Counted from the first letter of the stretch, positions 1-13,133 are shown. The stretch is 64,000 bases of DNA from Chaenocephalus aceratus (GCA_023974075.1 JAMFTG010000051.1:591001-655000), one strand, 5' to 3'. The notes: generated from the letters alone by a model not told the origin. Made by a program: numbers and translations.

Positions 1-1424
<1,424 letters not shown>

Positions 1425-1700
1425 TTTATTTATATAGCCCAATATCACAAATGTTACATTTGTCTCAGTGGTCTTCACAGTGTGTACAGAATACCAGTAT
1501 GACAATACGACACCCTCTGTCCTTAGATCCTCTGTCCTTAGACCCTCACATCGTACAAGGAAAAACTTCCGAAGACAACCCACAGTTTAAAGGGAACATG
1601 GGAGAAACCTCAGGGAGAGCAACAGAGGAGGGATCCCTCTCCCAGGACGGACAGACAAGCAATAGATGCCGTGTGTACATTGAAAAGATAATACATTTGC
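1425..1700. repeat. Fish LINE/SINE 3'-tail-like interspersed repeat
   Basis: The segment begins TTTATTTATATAGCCCAATA and contains a duplicated CTCTGTCCTTAGA phrase. This resembles tails of common teleost retroposons. A related phrase, TTTATTTATATAGCACCTTT, occurs at about 12789-12808. The family assignment is from memory and tentative. The 1701-2453 interval after it shows no gene. Confidence 0.45.
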
Positions 1701-2453
1701 AACATAGGTAGTCCAAATGTTTGGAAATGCATGTGTTTATAATAGGAAGATGAATCCACGCCCTTATTGAGAAGAGCCAGGATTTTGCTTTGTTTCTGCA
1801 TTCAACATTCCTACCAATTGACACCCAGTTCAATCTAGACCAAGGTGTTATTCCATGTATGAAAATGTTTTAACAAACAGACAACAGAGTCCTAAATAGC
1901 AGTTTATTAGAAACATTGTACACACACATGCTCGCCACAGGGTGTCATCCTTTCCCTCTGCCTGTTCATTCAGATGACTGCATCTATTCCCAAGGTCTGA
2001 GAAGGGACACGGCCCTGCCCTCCATGTTTCGAGCGTTTTGTCAATGCGCTGCTGGAGTTTAGCCCATAGAATTACCATTGTAAATTATTTTGGTTGAACT
2101 GAAAATAAATCCAAGCCTTTGTAATAAATCCCGGTTTTCCACTTTTAGTTTGGTTTGGCCCTTAAACAAATTCCAGGTAGCGTTTATAGACCAAACCCTA
2201 CTAGATGATGTTGTGTAGGCCTATATATAAAAATAGTTTCTTATATTAGAACCTCTTTTATTTTGTTATAGACTTTGAACTTGCAGGTGGACAAGTTCCT
2301 AGACCAGCTCCTTCAAGCAGAGGATGTGTGACATCATTCTTCCTCTGCTTCACGTTTCTAGCTTTCATTTTTTTTTTAAACAGGCAGAGAATCTGTGTTG
2401 TGTTTGTTTATGGTTCTGTCAAAGTGAAACATTCCTCTTGGATGCATTAGGGA

Positions 2454-3623
2454 CAGGGCCGTGGGAAGTAGGGGTGCTGAGGGTGCTGCAGCACCCCCTG
2501 GTGGAGGACCATCAATCTGCACTTCCACAAGATTAAATACAAATATAATACACAAAAAACGAATTTTCGTTAACTTTAGTCTAAGTTATCTAAGTGGGTT
2601 TGTTTGTATGTATTTATAGAAGGACCATGCATACAAACATTAATCTCAGCAAAGAGAAGAGATGCAATATGCCAGATTATAGCTAATAGTTTATTTCCAT
2701 CTGTGGTCCTCAGATCAGTTTTAAACGGTTTGGTCACAATTTATGTAAACAAATATTTCCAAGGCACACCTTTATGATTATTAGGATAAATGAAAACAGG
2801 ATTGAAATCATTCCAATCTATACTATAGGACAGTAAACCACAACTATCGTTTAAAACTGGAGAGATTACAAAATATGCATAAATAAATGTTAACTAGGTA
2901 AAATAAGATATAAATAAACCACAAAAATAAAATAAGTTAGCCTACATTTATTTGTTATTGGCTATGGTAGGTTATTGGAAATGTTCACATTCTCATTTGA
3001 TTAATAGATTGAAGCATTTTACTTTGAAATGTTAAACAAAATCTTCCCGGGAAGCACCCCCGGACCCCCCTAGAGGATGTGACGTCCACCCCCCAATTAA
3101 AACATGTTCATACAATACTAAATACATTTGAAGCCTTTTTATGTAAGCTGTCCACCATGTCAATATGTTTCTCTGTTTGTATTGTATTGGTCTTTTGTAG
3201 AGGTTTTTCATTACCAGCTAAAATCTTGCCAAGGGCAGCAAATTGGTCAGAACTGGCTCTGGTGTCATCCCCACAGCAGGGGCAGTTCTAGGGGGGGGGG
3301 CAGGGGGGGCCAGTGCCCCCTAACACTGAACTCTTACCCCCCTGTGGCCCCCCCTAACAATGAAAACTTTTGTTTAGTTTTTTTTTTTAAATGTATATTT
3401 TCTGATACTCGGTTTGCCAAAAACCGCAGGAATACCAATAACTGTATTGCATTGTTTTCTTATGCGCAATTACTTCATACTGTCTAGTTCTCTTTTTCGT
3501 CCTGAATTTATTGTGCCCCCCTCAGAAAATAACTGGCCCCCCAGTGGCCCCCCCGGTCAAATTGGTCTAGAACCGCCACTGCCCCACAGCACCCCCCATT
3601 TGAAACATATTCCCACGGCTATG
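2454..3623. mobile_element. Non-autonomous hAT-type DNA transposon
   Basis: The ends form an inverted repeat, CAGGGCCGTGGGAA on the left against the complement of TTCCCACGGCTATG on the right. Both flanks carry the 8-bp duplication ATTAGGGA / ATTAGGGT (2446-2453 and 3624-3631), which is diagnostic of hAT insertion. No transposase frame is present. A smaller hAT is nested at 3277-3581, and the subterminal GGTGCTGAGGGTGCTGCAGC sequence is seen in many fish hAT copies. Confidence 0.85.
3277..3581. mobile_element. 305-bp hAT MITE nested in the larger hAT
   Basis: The ends CAGGGGCAGTTCTAG and CTAGAACCGCCACTG are inverted. The flanks carry a perfect 8-bp duplication, CCCCACAG, at 3269-3276 and 3582-3589. 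The interior is G- and C-tract rich and non-coding. A fragment of the same family ends at 6831. Confidence 0.88.
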
Positions 3624-4255
3624 ATTAGGGTGGTCAGTTTTTCAAGAAATCAAGTTCCCGAGAACAATATATTTGAATGCAATCGCTGTAGCCTATCCTA
3701 AATGGGTTTATGATTGACAGTCAGCCTAACTCTTTTCAGTGAATGATCCATCTATGGAAAACCAACATGTTTCCCTGTAGCGATGGTGAGTGCTCAGATG
3801 TAATATCATGGTTAAATGATATATGGATATACCATTATATGACATTTTTGCAAACATAATGTATAGTTCATCGTTTTGTATTTAACAACTAAGACACAGC
3901 CTAAAAACAGTGCTCAACTAATTTGTATTTTTAAATAGCGTTTGTCTGCTACTAAAGTGTAAAGCTAGTTGAAACCTGCCTGCAAATAAGAAAGTTAAAA
4001 ATATAACACATGTAGGTCTGTTTAACAACGAAAGTCTAAACTAATATAGAAAATATTTTCAGAGTATGGGTGTTGCTGCCTTGTGTATTACCCGACCAAT
4101 AGAAGAAAAACGTTTTTTTTTCTTATTTGCAGGCAGCCAATCAAATGTATGAAGATGTACAGATTATTTGTTTACTAATGCCATATCTTCTTCTTGGATT
4201 TCAAACCATTGCTGTTTACAACAATATGGCTCTTGCAGGTTTGCCAGAAAATCTA
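3624..4255. other. Intergenic, no gene seen
   Basis: AT-rich sequence downstream of the IFIT gene, which is transcribed towards it. It must include the IFIT 3' untranslated region, but I could not place a poly(A) site with confidence. Confidence 0.4.
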
Positions 4256-5600
4256 TTATGTCTGTCTCTTCTCCAAAACTTTGATGCTTTTCTCACGATA
4301 GAAGGATTGGTGCGGTATCGCTGCCGCCTTCATGTGATATGTTATTGACCCTTTGCCATCCTTTTTACAGAAATATAAATGATTTGCATATTTGTGATAA
4401 AGCATTTGTTTGTCTTCAAGTTCCAAATCACTTGCAAACAGTTCCTGATATATCTGATCAGCTTTAGCCTGACCACCATGTGACAGTGCATATACCTCTG
4501 CAATTTCTATTTTCCTCACACGTGAGGAATCAGGGTAAAGAGCAATCACCTCCTCAAGGAGAAGGATTGCTTTGTCTATCAAGCTTTTCTTTGGGTGACT
4601 TTCCCTGGAAAAAATGATCTTCCATTTGTAGCAGAGTGCAACACATCTCTTCAGATAACGCTCACCTGGATGGTTCTTCAGAGCCTCCTCTGCCAAATCA
4701 ATGGCCTCATCACCAGATATATACTTTCTGTAAACCCATAGCAATGGTTTTAAACCACTGTAGATGCTGACAGGACTTCTCAAAACCTTTGTGGCTAACT
4801 CACGTGCTTCATCTTCTATTCTTTCTCCTCTCTGAGCACGTTGATCAAGGTAGTGAGCAGCGAGGTACAAGTTCTCTGGATCCTGTTCTTGGGCAATTCT
4901 CATTTTCTCCACGATGTCATCTTCCAGCCCTGTCCTGCTGTGCTTAGAAGCATGCATTAAAGCTAAGGCATGGCTAGTGTTCCACTCTCGTATGCCAGGC
5001 TGCATCTCGATGGCTCTCTGGAAGTAATCTACAGCAAGTGTTTTGTATCCACTGACCGTCATCAGCGTATAGGCTTTTTCAGCGTAGGTCTCTGGGTGGA
5101 GCTCCTCCTGGGATGGAGATGGGTATTTTTTATTCAGGGCGTGGACCTTTGACAGGTTGGCCTCACTCTCTGCTTGGTCTCCCAGGTGGTGGTGCAGCCA
5201 AGCCAGGTCCCCGTAGTTCACCACTAACCAGGGGCCCTCGTCTGTGTTTTTGATTTGGCTGAAGGCCTCTGTAGCCTTGTTGAAGAACTTCTGGGCGTCT
5301 TCATTGGATCCCAGCTTGTACTGAATGAACCCTCGCAGGTTGTAGATGTGACCCAGCCAGGGGTTTCCATCATTGGTGCCAATGTTTAACAAGTTGTCCC
5401 GACAACGTAAAAGTAAGGACCTGCTGAGGTCAAGATCCCAGGTGAAGTGGCACTGCAGGGCCTCCAGTCTGGACACCAGTGTTTGACTCTGAGTAGCACT
5501 AATACAAAATAACAAAGTAATACATATTTAAAAAAACGTATTTACTTTTTTTTAATTTACTATTATGATGAAATCCAGAATCAGCTACTCACCTCATCAT
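4256..5600 (-). CDS. ifit: Interferon-induced protein with tetratricopeptide repeats (IFIT-like)
   Basis: IFIT proteins are cytoplasmic TPR proteins induced by interferon that bind viral RNA. The gene has the family's two-exon plan. A short exon ends at 5593 with the donor GTGAG, and only eight coding bases (two adjacent ATGs plus AG, 5600-5593) lie in it. The main exon runs from 5498, after a TTGTATTAG acceptor, to the TAA at 4258-4256. The predicted protein is about 416 residues, close to fish family size. The N-terminal region contains LVSRLEALQCHFTWDL and YNLRGFIQYKLGSNEDA, followed by helical TPR pairs such as AVDYFQRAIEMQPGIREWN. No frameshift or stop interrupts it. Which fish paralogue it is cannot be told from the sequence alone. 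Confidence 0.93.
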
Positions 5601-5729
5601 TCAGCTGTTTCCTCAGCTTTGTAGTTCTGTAAATGTTTGGATGGTTTTTGCTCTTGATGCTCTGGTATAAAGTCAGTGATGTGTAGCGTCTGTTTTGCTG
5701 TGAAAGATGGGATGTTATTGAGATCGCAG

Positions 5730-5826
5730 CTTTATATGAAACAGGGTTAGGTAAAACAAATGTCGGAGGGGTGGGGGTAACCTTATCTTTCGTTTCCACA
5801 TTTGAAAAACGAAATTGAAGAGTCAT
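5730..5826 (-). promoter_or_regulatory. IFIT promoter: TATA box and ISRE-like motifs
   Basis: Read on the minus strand, CATATAAAG at 5738-5730 is a TATA-type element about 130 bp upstream of the start codon. Further upstream, GGAAACGAAAG (5797-5787) and the TTTCGTTTTTC / GAAATTGAAG cluster (5820-5804) resemble interferon-stimulated response elements, GAAANNGAAA with spacing variants. The position fits an interferon-induced gene. The motif spacing is not canonical, so binding is inferred. Confidence 0.6.
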
Positions 5827-6780
5827 TAAACTGCGTCACATTTTCTGTTCGTCTGGACAAAAGTGTTTTTTCTTTTCTCTTTAAAGCTATATAAGGGTCA
5901 TTCCAGAATTGGAGGACATTTAGACGTCAACACTTTTGAAAAATGAACGCTCTATTTGCTAATTGTCTGTTATGTATTTGAGAACAACAGGTAGTAAACA
6001 CACATTGATTTGGCCAGCTCAGGCATCAATGGTACATATGAAATGACATGTTTTATTTGTTGATGTTCAACGGCCCTAAATGGTGGACTAGAACTTTGAA
6101 ATCAATTTTAATAATGTATTTTTACCTCTTAATCTAACTATAATTGAAATGTGTTCATTTTGAGTTCATTGTTGAGAAAAAGGGTTAAATGTTTCAACCT
6201 TAAAAAGAACAACCAAAAAAACATTTTTTCCCCCAAAATAACATTTGACAACAATCAATTTCATTAATGGCAGATCCTAAAGATAAGAAACATCATTGTT
6301 GTGTTTTGTTCTACCTCGGGTAGGGGTATCTCGAAATCTGAGGGCCCTTCCTGCTAGACTATAAGTAAAGCTTAAAGATATTTAAACCATGTGCAAGTCA
6401 AGTCTCAAGTTGTTTAAGAAGAGTCAAAATGAAGTCAAAAATAAGTTAAAACATGTCAATATAAGTCCAATTTAGTTTCATTCAACATGTCCAGATCAAG
6501 TCTTATCAAGATGAGTTCAAGTCAAATCTCAAAAACTAAAGCCTGTTTTGAGGACTTGCTGCTAGATTATTAGATGTGTTTGAATGACATGAACGTTGTC
6601 CAATATATTAACTTCTTAACGTCCAAGGCTCAAGCGACTCAAAGACAACTCTGACGTCCACAGAAACATGTAATCACTGATTAACAGCATCACTAACTTG
6701 CTGCACACGAGACGCAAAGCCCAGCGGTCCAAGGAGGCCCTTGTTGGTGCATGTACTGTATGTTTCTGACTCCTGTGTCA
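5827..6780. other. Intergenic, no gene seen
   Basis: AT-rich sequence between the IFIT promoter and the ZP3 duplication unit. A degenerate repetition of the phrase AAGTCAAG lies around 6390-6540. No coding region is supported. Confidence 0.4.
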
Positions 6781-6831
6781 CAACTGGCCCCCCAGTGGCC
6801 CCCCCGGTCAAATTGGTCTAGAACCGCCACT
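6781..6831. mobile_element. Fragment of the CAGTGGCGGTTCTAG hAT MITE
   Basis: About 50 bp identical to the right end of the element at 3277-3581, ending in CGCCACTG. It abuts the left edge of ZP3 duplication unit A, so the segmental homology to unit B begins right after it. Confidence 0.7.
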
Positions 6832-7260
6832 GACTTGAAGTCATTTGATTTTAAGTATTTGGAGGCATTTTCAATACTTTCTTTGTTTGAACTGCATGGA
6901 TTGATTTGTATATGTCTTGTGTTTCAAACGTATAGATCAAATTGTATTTATGTAGCTCAAAATCACAAGTTTGATTTGATTTAGTCTGTACAGATCAACA
7001 AAACATGAATGATAGTTTAAAAACACAATACAATGACACCATAGACCACAATAGTAATGTGATAGTGTATACAAATGAAGGATCCAGGGGGATGTCAAAA
7101 TGCTTCCTGCATGGTTTTCATGAACTGCAACACTAACATTTTATTTAAAATCCAAAGTAACAAGCAATGAAGCAAATATATGCACATTTTAAACATGTGA
7201 AAACGCCCTTCACCTCTCTCTCAATCGGCCTCATGTTTTGAGTTCAGTGTGCAGCCAATT

Positions 7261-7332
7261 CAGCTGATGGGTGTCTGATTGGACGCAGGTGTGCTGCTCT
7301 GATGAGGATAATGATCGGCTAGAGTTTAAAAA
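7261..7332 (+). promoter_or_regulatory. ZP3 copy A core promoter with E-boxes
   Basis: Two E-boxes, CAGCTG (7261-7266) and CAGGTG (7286-7291), bracket an inverted CCAAT box ATTGG (7278-7282). A TATA-like TTTAAAAA lies at 7325-7332, about 92 bp before the start codon. E-boxes bound by the oocyte factor FIGLA drive zona genes in vertebrates. The same arrangement recurs at 35306-35377 before copy C and at about 26086-26157 before copy B. Confidence 0.6.
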
Positions 7333-7423
7333 GCTCCACCTCTCACACTGAACCATAGGCCTACTGTGAGTCAGTCAGGAAGACAGAGAGCAGCTGACCA
7401 GGTTCCTGTTATCAGTTTCACTT

Positions 7424-10133
7424 ATGGAGGCCTTTCATGTTCAGGTTATCCTCCTTGTAGGACTCTGTGTTAGCTCCTCTTTTGCTTTCCCGTCCACACA
7501 AGATGCTTTGTTTCAGAGCCTTGCGAACACAGGCAGGTCAGAACTCGGGCAGCAGCAGCAGAAGTCTCCGGCTGAGGAACCGCAGCAGGTGAATACCGTC
7601 AGAGTGACCTGCCATCCAGACTCTTTGGAGATTGTTATCAAAGCCGATATGTTTGCGGTTGGAGCTCCTGTTGATGGTGACGAGCTACGCCTTGGAGTAG
7701 AGACCAACAACCAGTACTGCAGAGCTACAGCGTCTTCAGCAGATGAGTACAGTATCAGTGTTGGACTTGTGGAGTGCGGCACCAAACACTGGGTAACTTT
7801 AAATATATTTCATTTCAAATCTGATTCATTAAAGCTTCTAGTTTTAAACACGTCTACTCTCCACAGGTAACTGAGGACTCTCTGATCTACACAAACCTCC
7901 TCATATACTCTCCTGAGGCTTCTCCATATGGTGTTGTTCGAATGGACCGAGGCTGTAATTCCAATTGAGTGTCATTACGAAAGGTCTTTGTTTTTAAATC
8001 TCACATTGTAAAAATCTTTGAATGATGTCTGTTTTTTTTTTAAATGCATGTTTTCTGTTTCTTAGGAAGTACAGTTTGTCCAGTTCTTCACTCATGCCTA
8101 CCTGGATCCCCTTCATGTCGACCCAGGCTGCAGTGGAAATGTTGCAGTTTAACTTGAGAATCATGACAAGTGGGTTTTGATAATTTCTCATGTTATGCGT
8201 TGTCATGTCTCTATTTGCACAAAAGAGGCTCTAATGTGTTTCATATCGGTGAGCCCATCAGCATCGAGGCCTCGGTCAGAATTGGGCATCACATTGGGCT
8301 CCGAGTGTTTGTGAGCAGCTGCGTGGCTACACTGAGCCCTGACATGCACTCCAGCCCCAGGCATGCCTTCATTGAAAATGGGTAAGGCTGCAAATTGCTA
8401 AATGGCAAAAAGTAAAGTGTTTCTCTGACCCTAGAGGGAGCTGTTTAATGTGTAAGGCTCTTCAAGTGGTTTAATTCAGACGCGAGCAATGCTGACTCGA
8501 GTGACCGGTTAATAAAAGATCAGTCCTTTAGTGTCGTCTTCGAGTTAGCCATTAGCTAAGGCTAGCTGCGGTTTGCTTTTAATCTTTGGTATTCTAGTTC
8601 CTTTCTGTGCCACTATTTATGCACAGGTCAGATTTGTGCAGTTCTGACTCTCATGAACTACTTCCAGAACTTGCCTATATGACTATAAATGTAAATGGTG
8701 GAGTTGCATTGTGGGTAATGTAGACTCTGGTTATAGTAGTCAATGAGTGCTAATTCAGTGTTGCTCTTTTTGTTTGTCCTCATCATAGGTGCTTTGTTGA
8801 CTCTCAGCTTCCAGGCTCAAGGTCTCAATTCTTAGCCAGGACACAGGATGACAAGCTCCACATGTCCATTGATGCCTTCAGATTTTATAATGAGGACAGA
8901 GGGGAGGTGAGGCTTTATTAAATTGCCTTAAACATGATATTGTGTGCATGTTTCCCAACACCTGCTTTTCTCATAGCTCTACATCACATGTCACCTGAAT
9001 GCTGTGCCAATAAATGAAGCAGATGCAACAAAGAAGGCGTGCACTTTTGTGAATGGAAGGCAAGTGAGATCCAGTCTAATATGTCAAATTACACACAAAA
9101 AACAAAGTATTGGTGCTGAATGTTTTTTAATTTATCAGATGGAGGTCCGCTGATGGTAATGACTACTTATGTGGGCAATGCCAAAGACCAATTGAAGTTG
9201 AGCAAACTCCCAGTAAGCCCAGCAGCCCGAGCAAGTTCAGGCCTCGAGGGTTTGTGAAGCCAGAAGAGCGTGAACCCCTCTGGAGGAGCGGACTGAAGAC
9301 CAGTACAGGCATGTAGAAACTTGTATGATTTAATATTGGCTGCAGATGTCGTCATAATGATCAATGTTGACGCATGTGTTGGCATAGGTTTTAGACACGA
9401 TGATTGCTGGGTAACTTAATTAACATGCATTGTGCTGGTTTGTGTTAGTGTGGGAACATCAGGCCAGAGTGGGTTCCATGATGGTCTTGCCAGCCAAGCA
9501 GAAAAGCCGGCCCATTCCTACAGAGGAGCTTTCTTCCATTCTTGATCAAACCAGCAGATCTACAGTGTATGGCAGACAGTGGAGGAGTGGAATAAACAGA
9601 GTTGGTAAGTCAATACCAGTATTCATTTATTTTTTGTTCATTTGAAGCCTTTAACTATCTCTACATTGAGATTAAAATGGCCCATAATTAAATCTTAATG
9701 TTGAATTGTTTTTCTGTCAAAGATCAGAGGAAAGGACTGCTTCCTGATTCATCATCAACCCAAAACCAGGTGGACGTTCTGACTTTAGCTTCTGCGCAGA
9801 ATAAAGACGAAGACAAAAATGGAATCGACAAAAGGTTAAAAGTGAAAAGTCTTAACTCTTTTTTTTTTTAAATGGTACTCTGGAATACATATTTTACATT
9901 AACACATTTCTTCTGCGATTACAGATGATAATGCTGAGGAAGTTCCTGAACTTCTAGAAAAAACCTCTCCTGAGGCCCACCTGCAGTCGAAGGCAGCGGT
10001 GCTGAACAGTACCCACACAGCGGCGCTCGATGAAGTCCTCCAAACTGCTGTGGTTAATGTGGCTGTGCCCCCACTGTCCAACACCACTGCAACAGAAGCT
10101 GACTTTTCTGAAACAATGGACCCAAAGAGATAA
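7424..10133 (+). pseudogene. Zona pellucida ZP3-type egg-coat gene, copy A, disrupted
   Basis: The gene has the ten-exon layout of copy C: exons 7424-7792, 7867-7983, 8066-8169, remnant 8221-8381, 8789-8906, 8977-9059, 9139-9308, 9449-9604, 9723-9834 and 9925-10133. The product would be a secreted egg-envelope protein with a signal peptide and a cysteine-rich ZP domain (VRVTCHPDSLEIVIKADMF, then ACTFVNG and WRSADGND). Exon 2 carries one extra base in the ATGGACCGAGG phrase, where copies B and C read ATGGACCAGG or ATGGACGAGG, and this leads to a TGA eight codons later. A 41-bp deletion between two GCAC repeats removed the intron 3 acceptor and the first 14 bases of exon 4. Apart from those lesions it is very close to copies B and C, so its loss is recent. 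The last exon ends TAATAAA. Confidence 0.9.
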
Positions 10134-10137
10134 TAAA
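10132..10137 (+). terminator. Poly(A) signal overlapping the last-exon stop codon
   Basis: AATAAA overlaps the TAA at 10131-10133. The same TAATAAA arrangement is present at 28990-28996 and 38181-38187. Very short 3' ends with overlapping stop and polyadenylation signal are a known trait of fish egg-envelope genes. Confidence 0.6.
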
Positions 10138-10562
10138 TTATTCAAATTGTTATTTGTTTGCTTTTTTAATGTTGTAATACAAAAGGAAAACTGATGACCT
10201 GCTCACAGTTAAACACAATTAAATGCAAACAAAATGGTTTCCTAATTAGCTTTCAAGTTTTCCATGTAACGGGGTTACGGCCCACCCCCTACTCTGTGGT
10301 AGTGGCTTGTGGGGAGACCCGCAACATAAAAGAAAACACACAATGTCCAGTACTTAACAGCGGTCATTTATTTAAATGTACAGCCGTTACTCACACAGGC
10401 CAACCGGCAAACGAACAAGGTCTGGAGGACTGGCCAAAACAAACAAAGGCCAGAGCCCGAGCCAGCCACACCACGGGCCGTAGGACCCAGCACTTCCCTC
10501 CCCTAACAGAAATCTAACAAAACGCTTCGGGAAACTAAATAAAGCCACGAAAACTAGACTAC
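10134..10562. other. Non-coding 3' flank of ZP3 unit A with a repeated GTTACGGCCC block
   Basis: The block beginning GTTACGGCCC (about 10272-10556) recurs in units B (29135-29405) and C (38322-38610). An open frame of 107 codons here is not conserved between the copies, because indels differ, so I do not treat it as a gene. Confidence 0.5.
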
Positions 10563-11553
10563 CAGGGGGGTATACTACGAAGCAGGATTTTCGCTTAGCC
10601 GGCTAAATTCAGGGAAAACTCCGGCTTTCCGGTTCTCTTTTTAGCAGGCTAAATCTCCATGGTAATTTATGCTTGTGGGCTAACCTGGTCGTGACCAGGT
10701 TAGGTTGCAGGCGAAGAGCTCAACTCCTGCTGACCAATCAGAGCTCAGTGTGCGGAGTTTAAAGCGATCAAGTCATATTACAGGAGAAAGGAAATGCAGA
10801 ACAACTGCCATTGCAGGAAAGACGGCTGGCAAAAATCACCGACTGTGTGAACATTAATAGAATATCACCTCCCATCTTCAGAGCAATCTGACTATTATAA
10901 CATTAGCATTAAAGCTTACTTAAATATCTGCCACAAGTACACTGAGTGCAGACGTCGATGTGTCCCATTATCAATCACATCGTATATCTCCTTATCGGAG
11001 TCAGTTTCTTGAGCCGTATCTGGCCGTGCAACACTTACAGTGTCACTGTATGCAGAAGTATTATTTTAAGCAACACATTAAGTTGACGAAACACTCGAGA
11101 CAAATGTAATTAAAGTCAGATCGTGTTTTAGATGGGCAGTGATATCATAAACCTGTTAATGTACGCATTCAAACAGTTTTTCTGTTACCAGCTGTATTCA
11201 CCTTGCAGGTGCACCTATGTGGCTTTTATCCTGGATAAAGCGTTTAAGTCATGGATGTTTAAAGTTTAACTTCTTCATATTTGACTAGTATTAAAGTTCA
11301 CTTTTCATTCAGGAAGTATGACGCTGCGCTGTCAGTGCGTTTCTCCATGTTTGTGATTGGTCGAATGCTCCGAATATCACCCCTTTCATGTGAACGCGCA
11401 CCTAACTAGATAGGACACGGCTGGCTTGAGCGATCCACTTGATAACCAGCGTCGTAGTACAGTTTAGCGACAGCGCGTATGTTTTGGATTAGGCCAACCG
11501 GCTAACTCAAACATATCCAGGTTAGGTTGAACCAGCTTCGTAGTACAGGCCCA
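10563..11553. mobile_element. DNA transposon with TACTACGAAGC terminal inverted repeats
   Basis: The left end GTATACTACGAAGCAGG pairs with a right end whose complement reads CCTGTACTACGAAGCTGG. The interior is non-coding. The family is not certain, since I could not define a target duplication. In unit B the same element (about 29411-32500) is split by a later hAT, and in unit C only its left end survives, to 38734. Confidence 0.65.
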
Positions 11554-12302
11554 AGGTCCTCCAGGATACACGTCATAACACAACAGCAAAGGGGTGTACA
11601 GATCAAGAACAGCAGAGATTGTCCACAGACAGGGTCTTCCGGCATAAAGATAGGCGACCGATCCTTCTCCTCCAGTCTCTCCTTATAACCCGGCTGAGAG
11701 GAATTTAGAAACACCTGGGCACATGCGGAGCCAGGGGCAGACCAGGCGCAGCAGGGAGACAAAAGACAACACGGAGGGGAGCATGTAACACACCGTAAAC
11801 ATTTAGGGGGGGGGCCCAGAATTGCAATTTGAAATCCATGTCTTTTCTTGTGCTTGTCTGCTGCTAAAAATGGTACTACAACATGGCATTTATTTTCTGG
11901 GGTGTCATTTGCTTTAGTTGTAACAGCTGTATAAAGGTGATGTGTTGGAGGTCAGCCAGTTTATATTTGAACTTCAGTTGCTGCAACAAAGCCTTTGTAC
12001 ATGAGTAGCCTCTTTTAAAAGGGGAGTTACCATGGGGTCCTGGCAATATAATGACCTGAACATTAAGATATAAACACCATGGTCTCATAACTTTGTGTCC
12101 AGGCCCATTGGGTTTTCTGACAGGAGACTGAATTATAATAGAGTACCCTGACCTCTACTAGGTTATCAATATGTTTTAGAGGTACAATTTGATGGTTTAC
12201 AATATAGTCCTGAGTTGTTACTTTAGCTTAGCAAATCTATTCAATCCTGTTTTTGGGGACGGATTAAAAAAGTGACAATATACATTTTTAGATAAGTATA
12301 AT
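11554..12302. other. Non-coding duplicated sequence of unit A
   Basis: Matches 32502-33232 of unit B. Open frames on the minus strand near 11502-11762 and 11876-12088 have no recognisable domain and no sign of selection between the copies, so I treat the stretch as non-coding. Confidence 0.45.
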
Positions 12303-12576
12303 CAGAGGCGGCGCTAGGGGGTGGCTACTTGGGCTCAAGCCCCGGATGTTTTCTGAAAAGCCCCGGATGTTTCACTTAATTACTCTCGGGAGTAATGTGC
12401 AGTACCGGAGTCCACCAGAGAGGCAGCCGCTGCGGGACATTAGCCTGCGTACTGCGTAGCCTTCCCTGCACTGAAGAAGAAGTGAACCTTCCTAGTGCCT
12501 GACGAGTTTTAAGCTAATAGCCTATAAAGTTATGGATATTAGAAAGTTATTTTCATCGAAGCAGGCGCCACAAGCT

Positions 12577-12621
<45 letters not shown>

Positions 12622-12684
12622 TCAGCAGTTGACAACAATGTCATTACCAGCAGTGAAGAAATGGATGATGTTTCAGGTTTGTGA
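12303..12684 (+). pseudogene. Left end and first coding exon of an autonomous-type hAT transposon
   Basis: The element starts CAGAGGCGGCGCTAGGGGG, a common fish hAT terminus. An ATG at 12532 opens a 50-residue frame beginning MDIRKLFSSKQAP, a start typical of MYM/TTF zinc-finger hAT transposases. An alanine tract encoded by a CAG/GCA repeat and an acidic stretch follow, then a TGA at 12682-12684 just after a donor-like TCAGGTTTGT. No catalytic region follows, so this is a 5' remnant. In unit B only about 40 bp of this terminus remain at 33232-33262. Confidence 0.65.
12575..12620 (+). repeat. (CAG)n trinucleotide repeat
   Basis: About 15 CAG/GCA units inside the hAT first exon, coding for poly-alanine in the frame that starts at 12532. 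Confidence 0.9.
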
Positions 12685-12775
12685 ATCTAATGGTGATATC
12701 TGCACTCTGGCTGAAGTGAAAAAGAGTGATGTACTGTAAAGTTAATCTTATAGCTAGTAAACATGGAGTAACCAA

Positions 12776-12960
12776 GGCAAGGCAAGTTTATTTATATAGC
12801 ACCTTTCAACACAAGGCAATTCAAGGTGCTTTACAAAAATTAAAGACATTCAGACAAAGGCATTTAAAAACAGTAAAAGATAATAAAAGAAACATTAAAA
12901 GAAAAAATACATGAATAAAAAGTTACAGTGCAGTTTAAGATATGAATAGTTCACACAGAA
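12776..12960. repeat. Fish retroposon 3'-tail-like sequence
   Basis: The phrase TTTATTTATATAGCACCTTT followed by CAAGGTGCTTTACAAAA is typical of the 3' tails of teleost LINEs and related SINEs. No coding part remains. Confidence 0.5.
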
Positions 12961-13133
12961 GTTCCACTTTACTGATGAACACAACAGCTCAGTTTAAATT
13001 AAAAGCAGCGACAAAAAGATAAACCATACTAAGTCAATACCCTTATATGATTGTATGTATACAGAACATGAATACAAATTATTCTAAGATGTAACGTTAA
13101 CCCTTCATACCTCAGTCTACTTTTAAGACACTC

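Larger units (their letters stand above)
6832..12342 (+). repeat. Segmental duplication unit A (ZP3 copy A)
   Basis: This interval aligns nearly base for base with 25659-33262 (unit B) and, for the part from about 6936 to 10730, with 34981-38734 (unit C). It contains the ZP3-type gene, its promoter, a repeat starting GTTACGGCCC at about 10267, a transposon with TACTACGAAGC ends, and the left end of another hAT. All three units are in the same orientation. Confidence 0.9.

Noticed and set aside
7513..7785. Minus-strand frame opposite ZP3 exon 1 (and equivalents in B and C)
   Set aside because: It is a shadow of the coding exon. The protein has no features of its own, and conservation follows the ZP3 frame.
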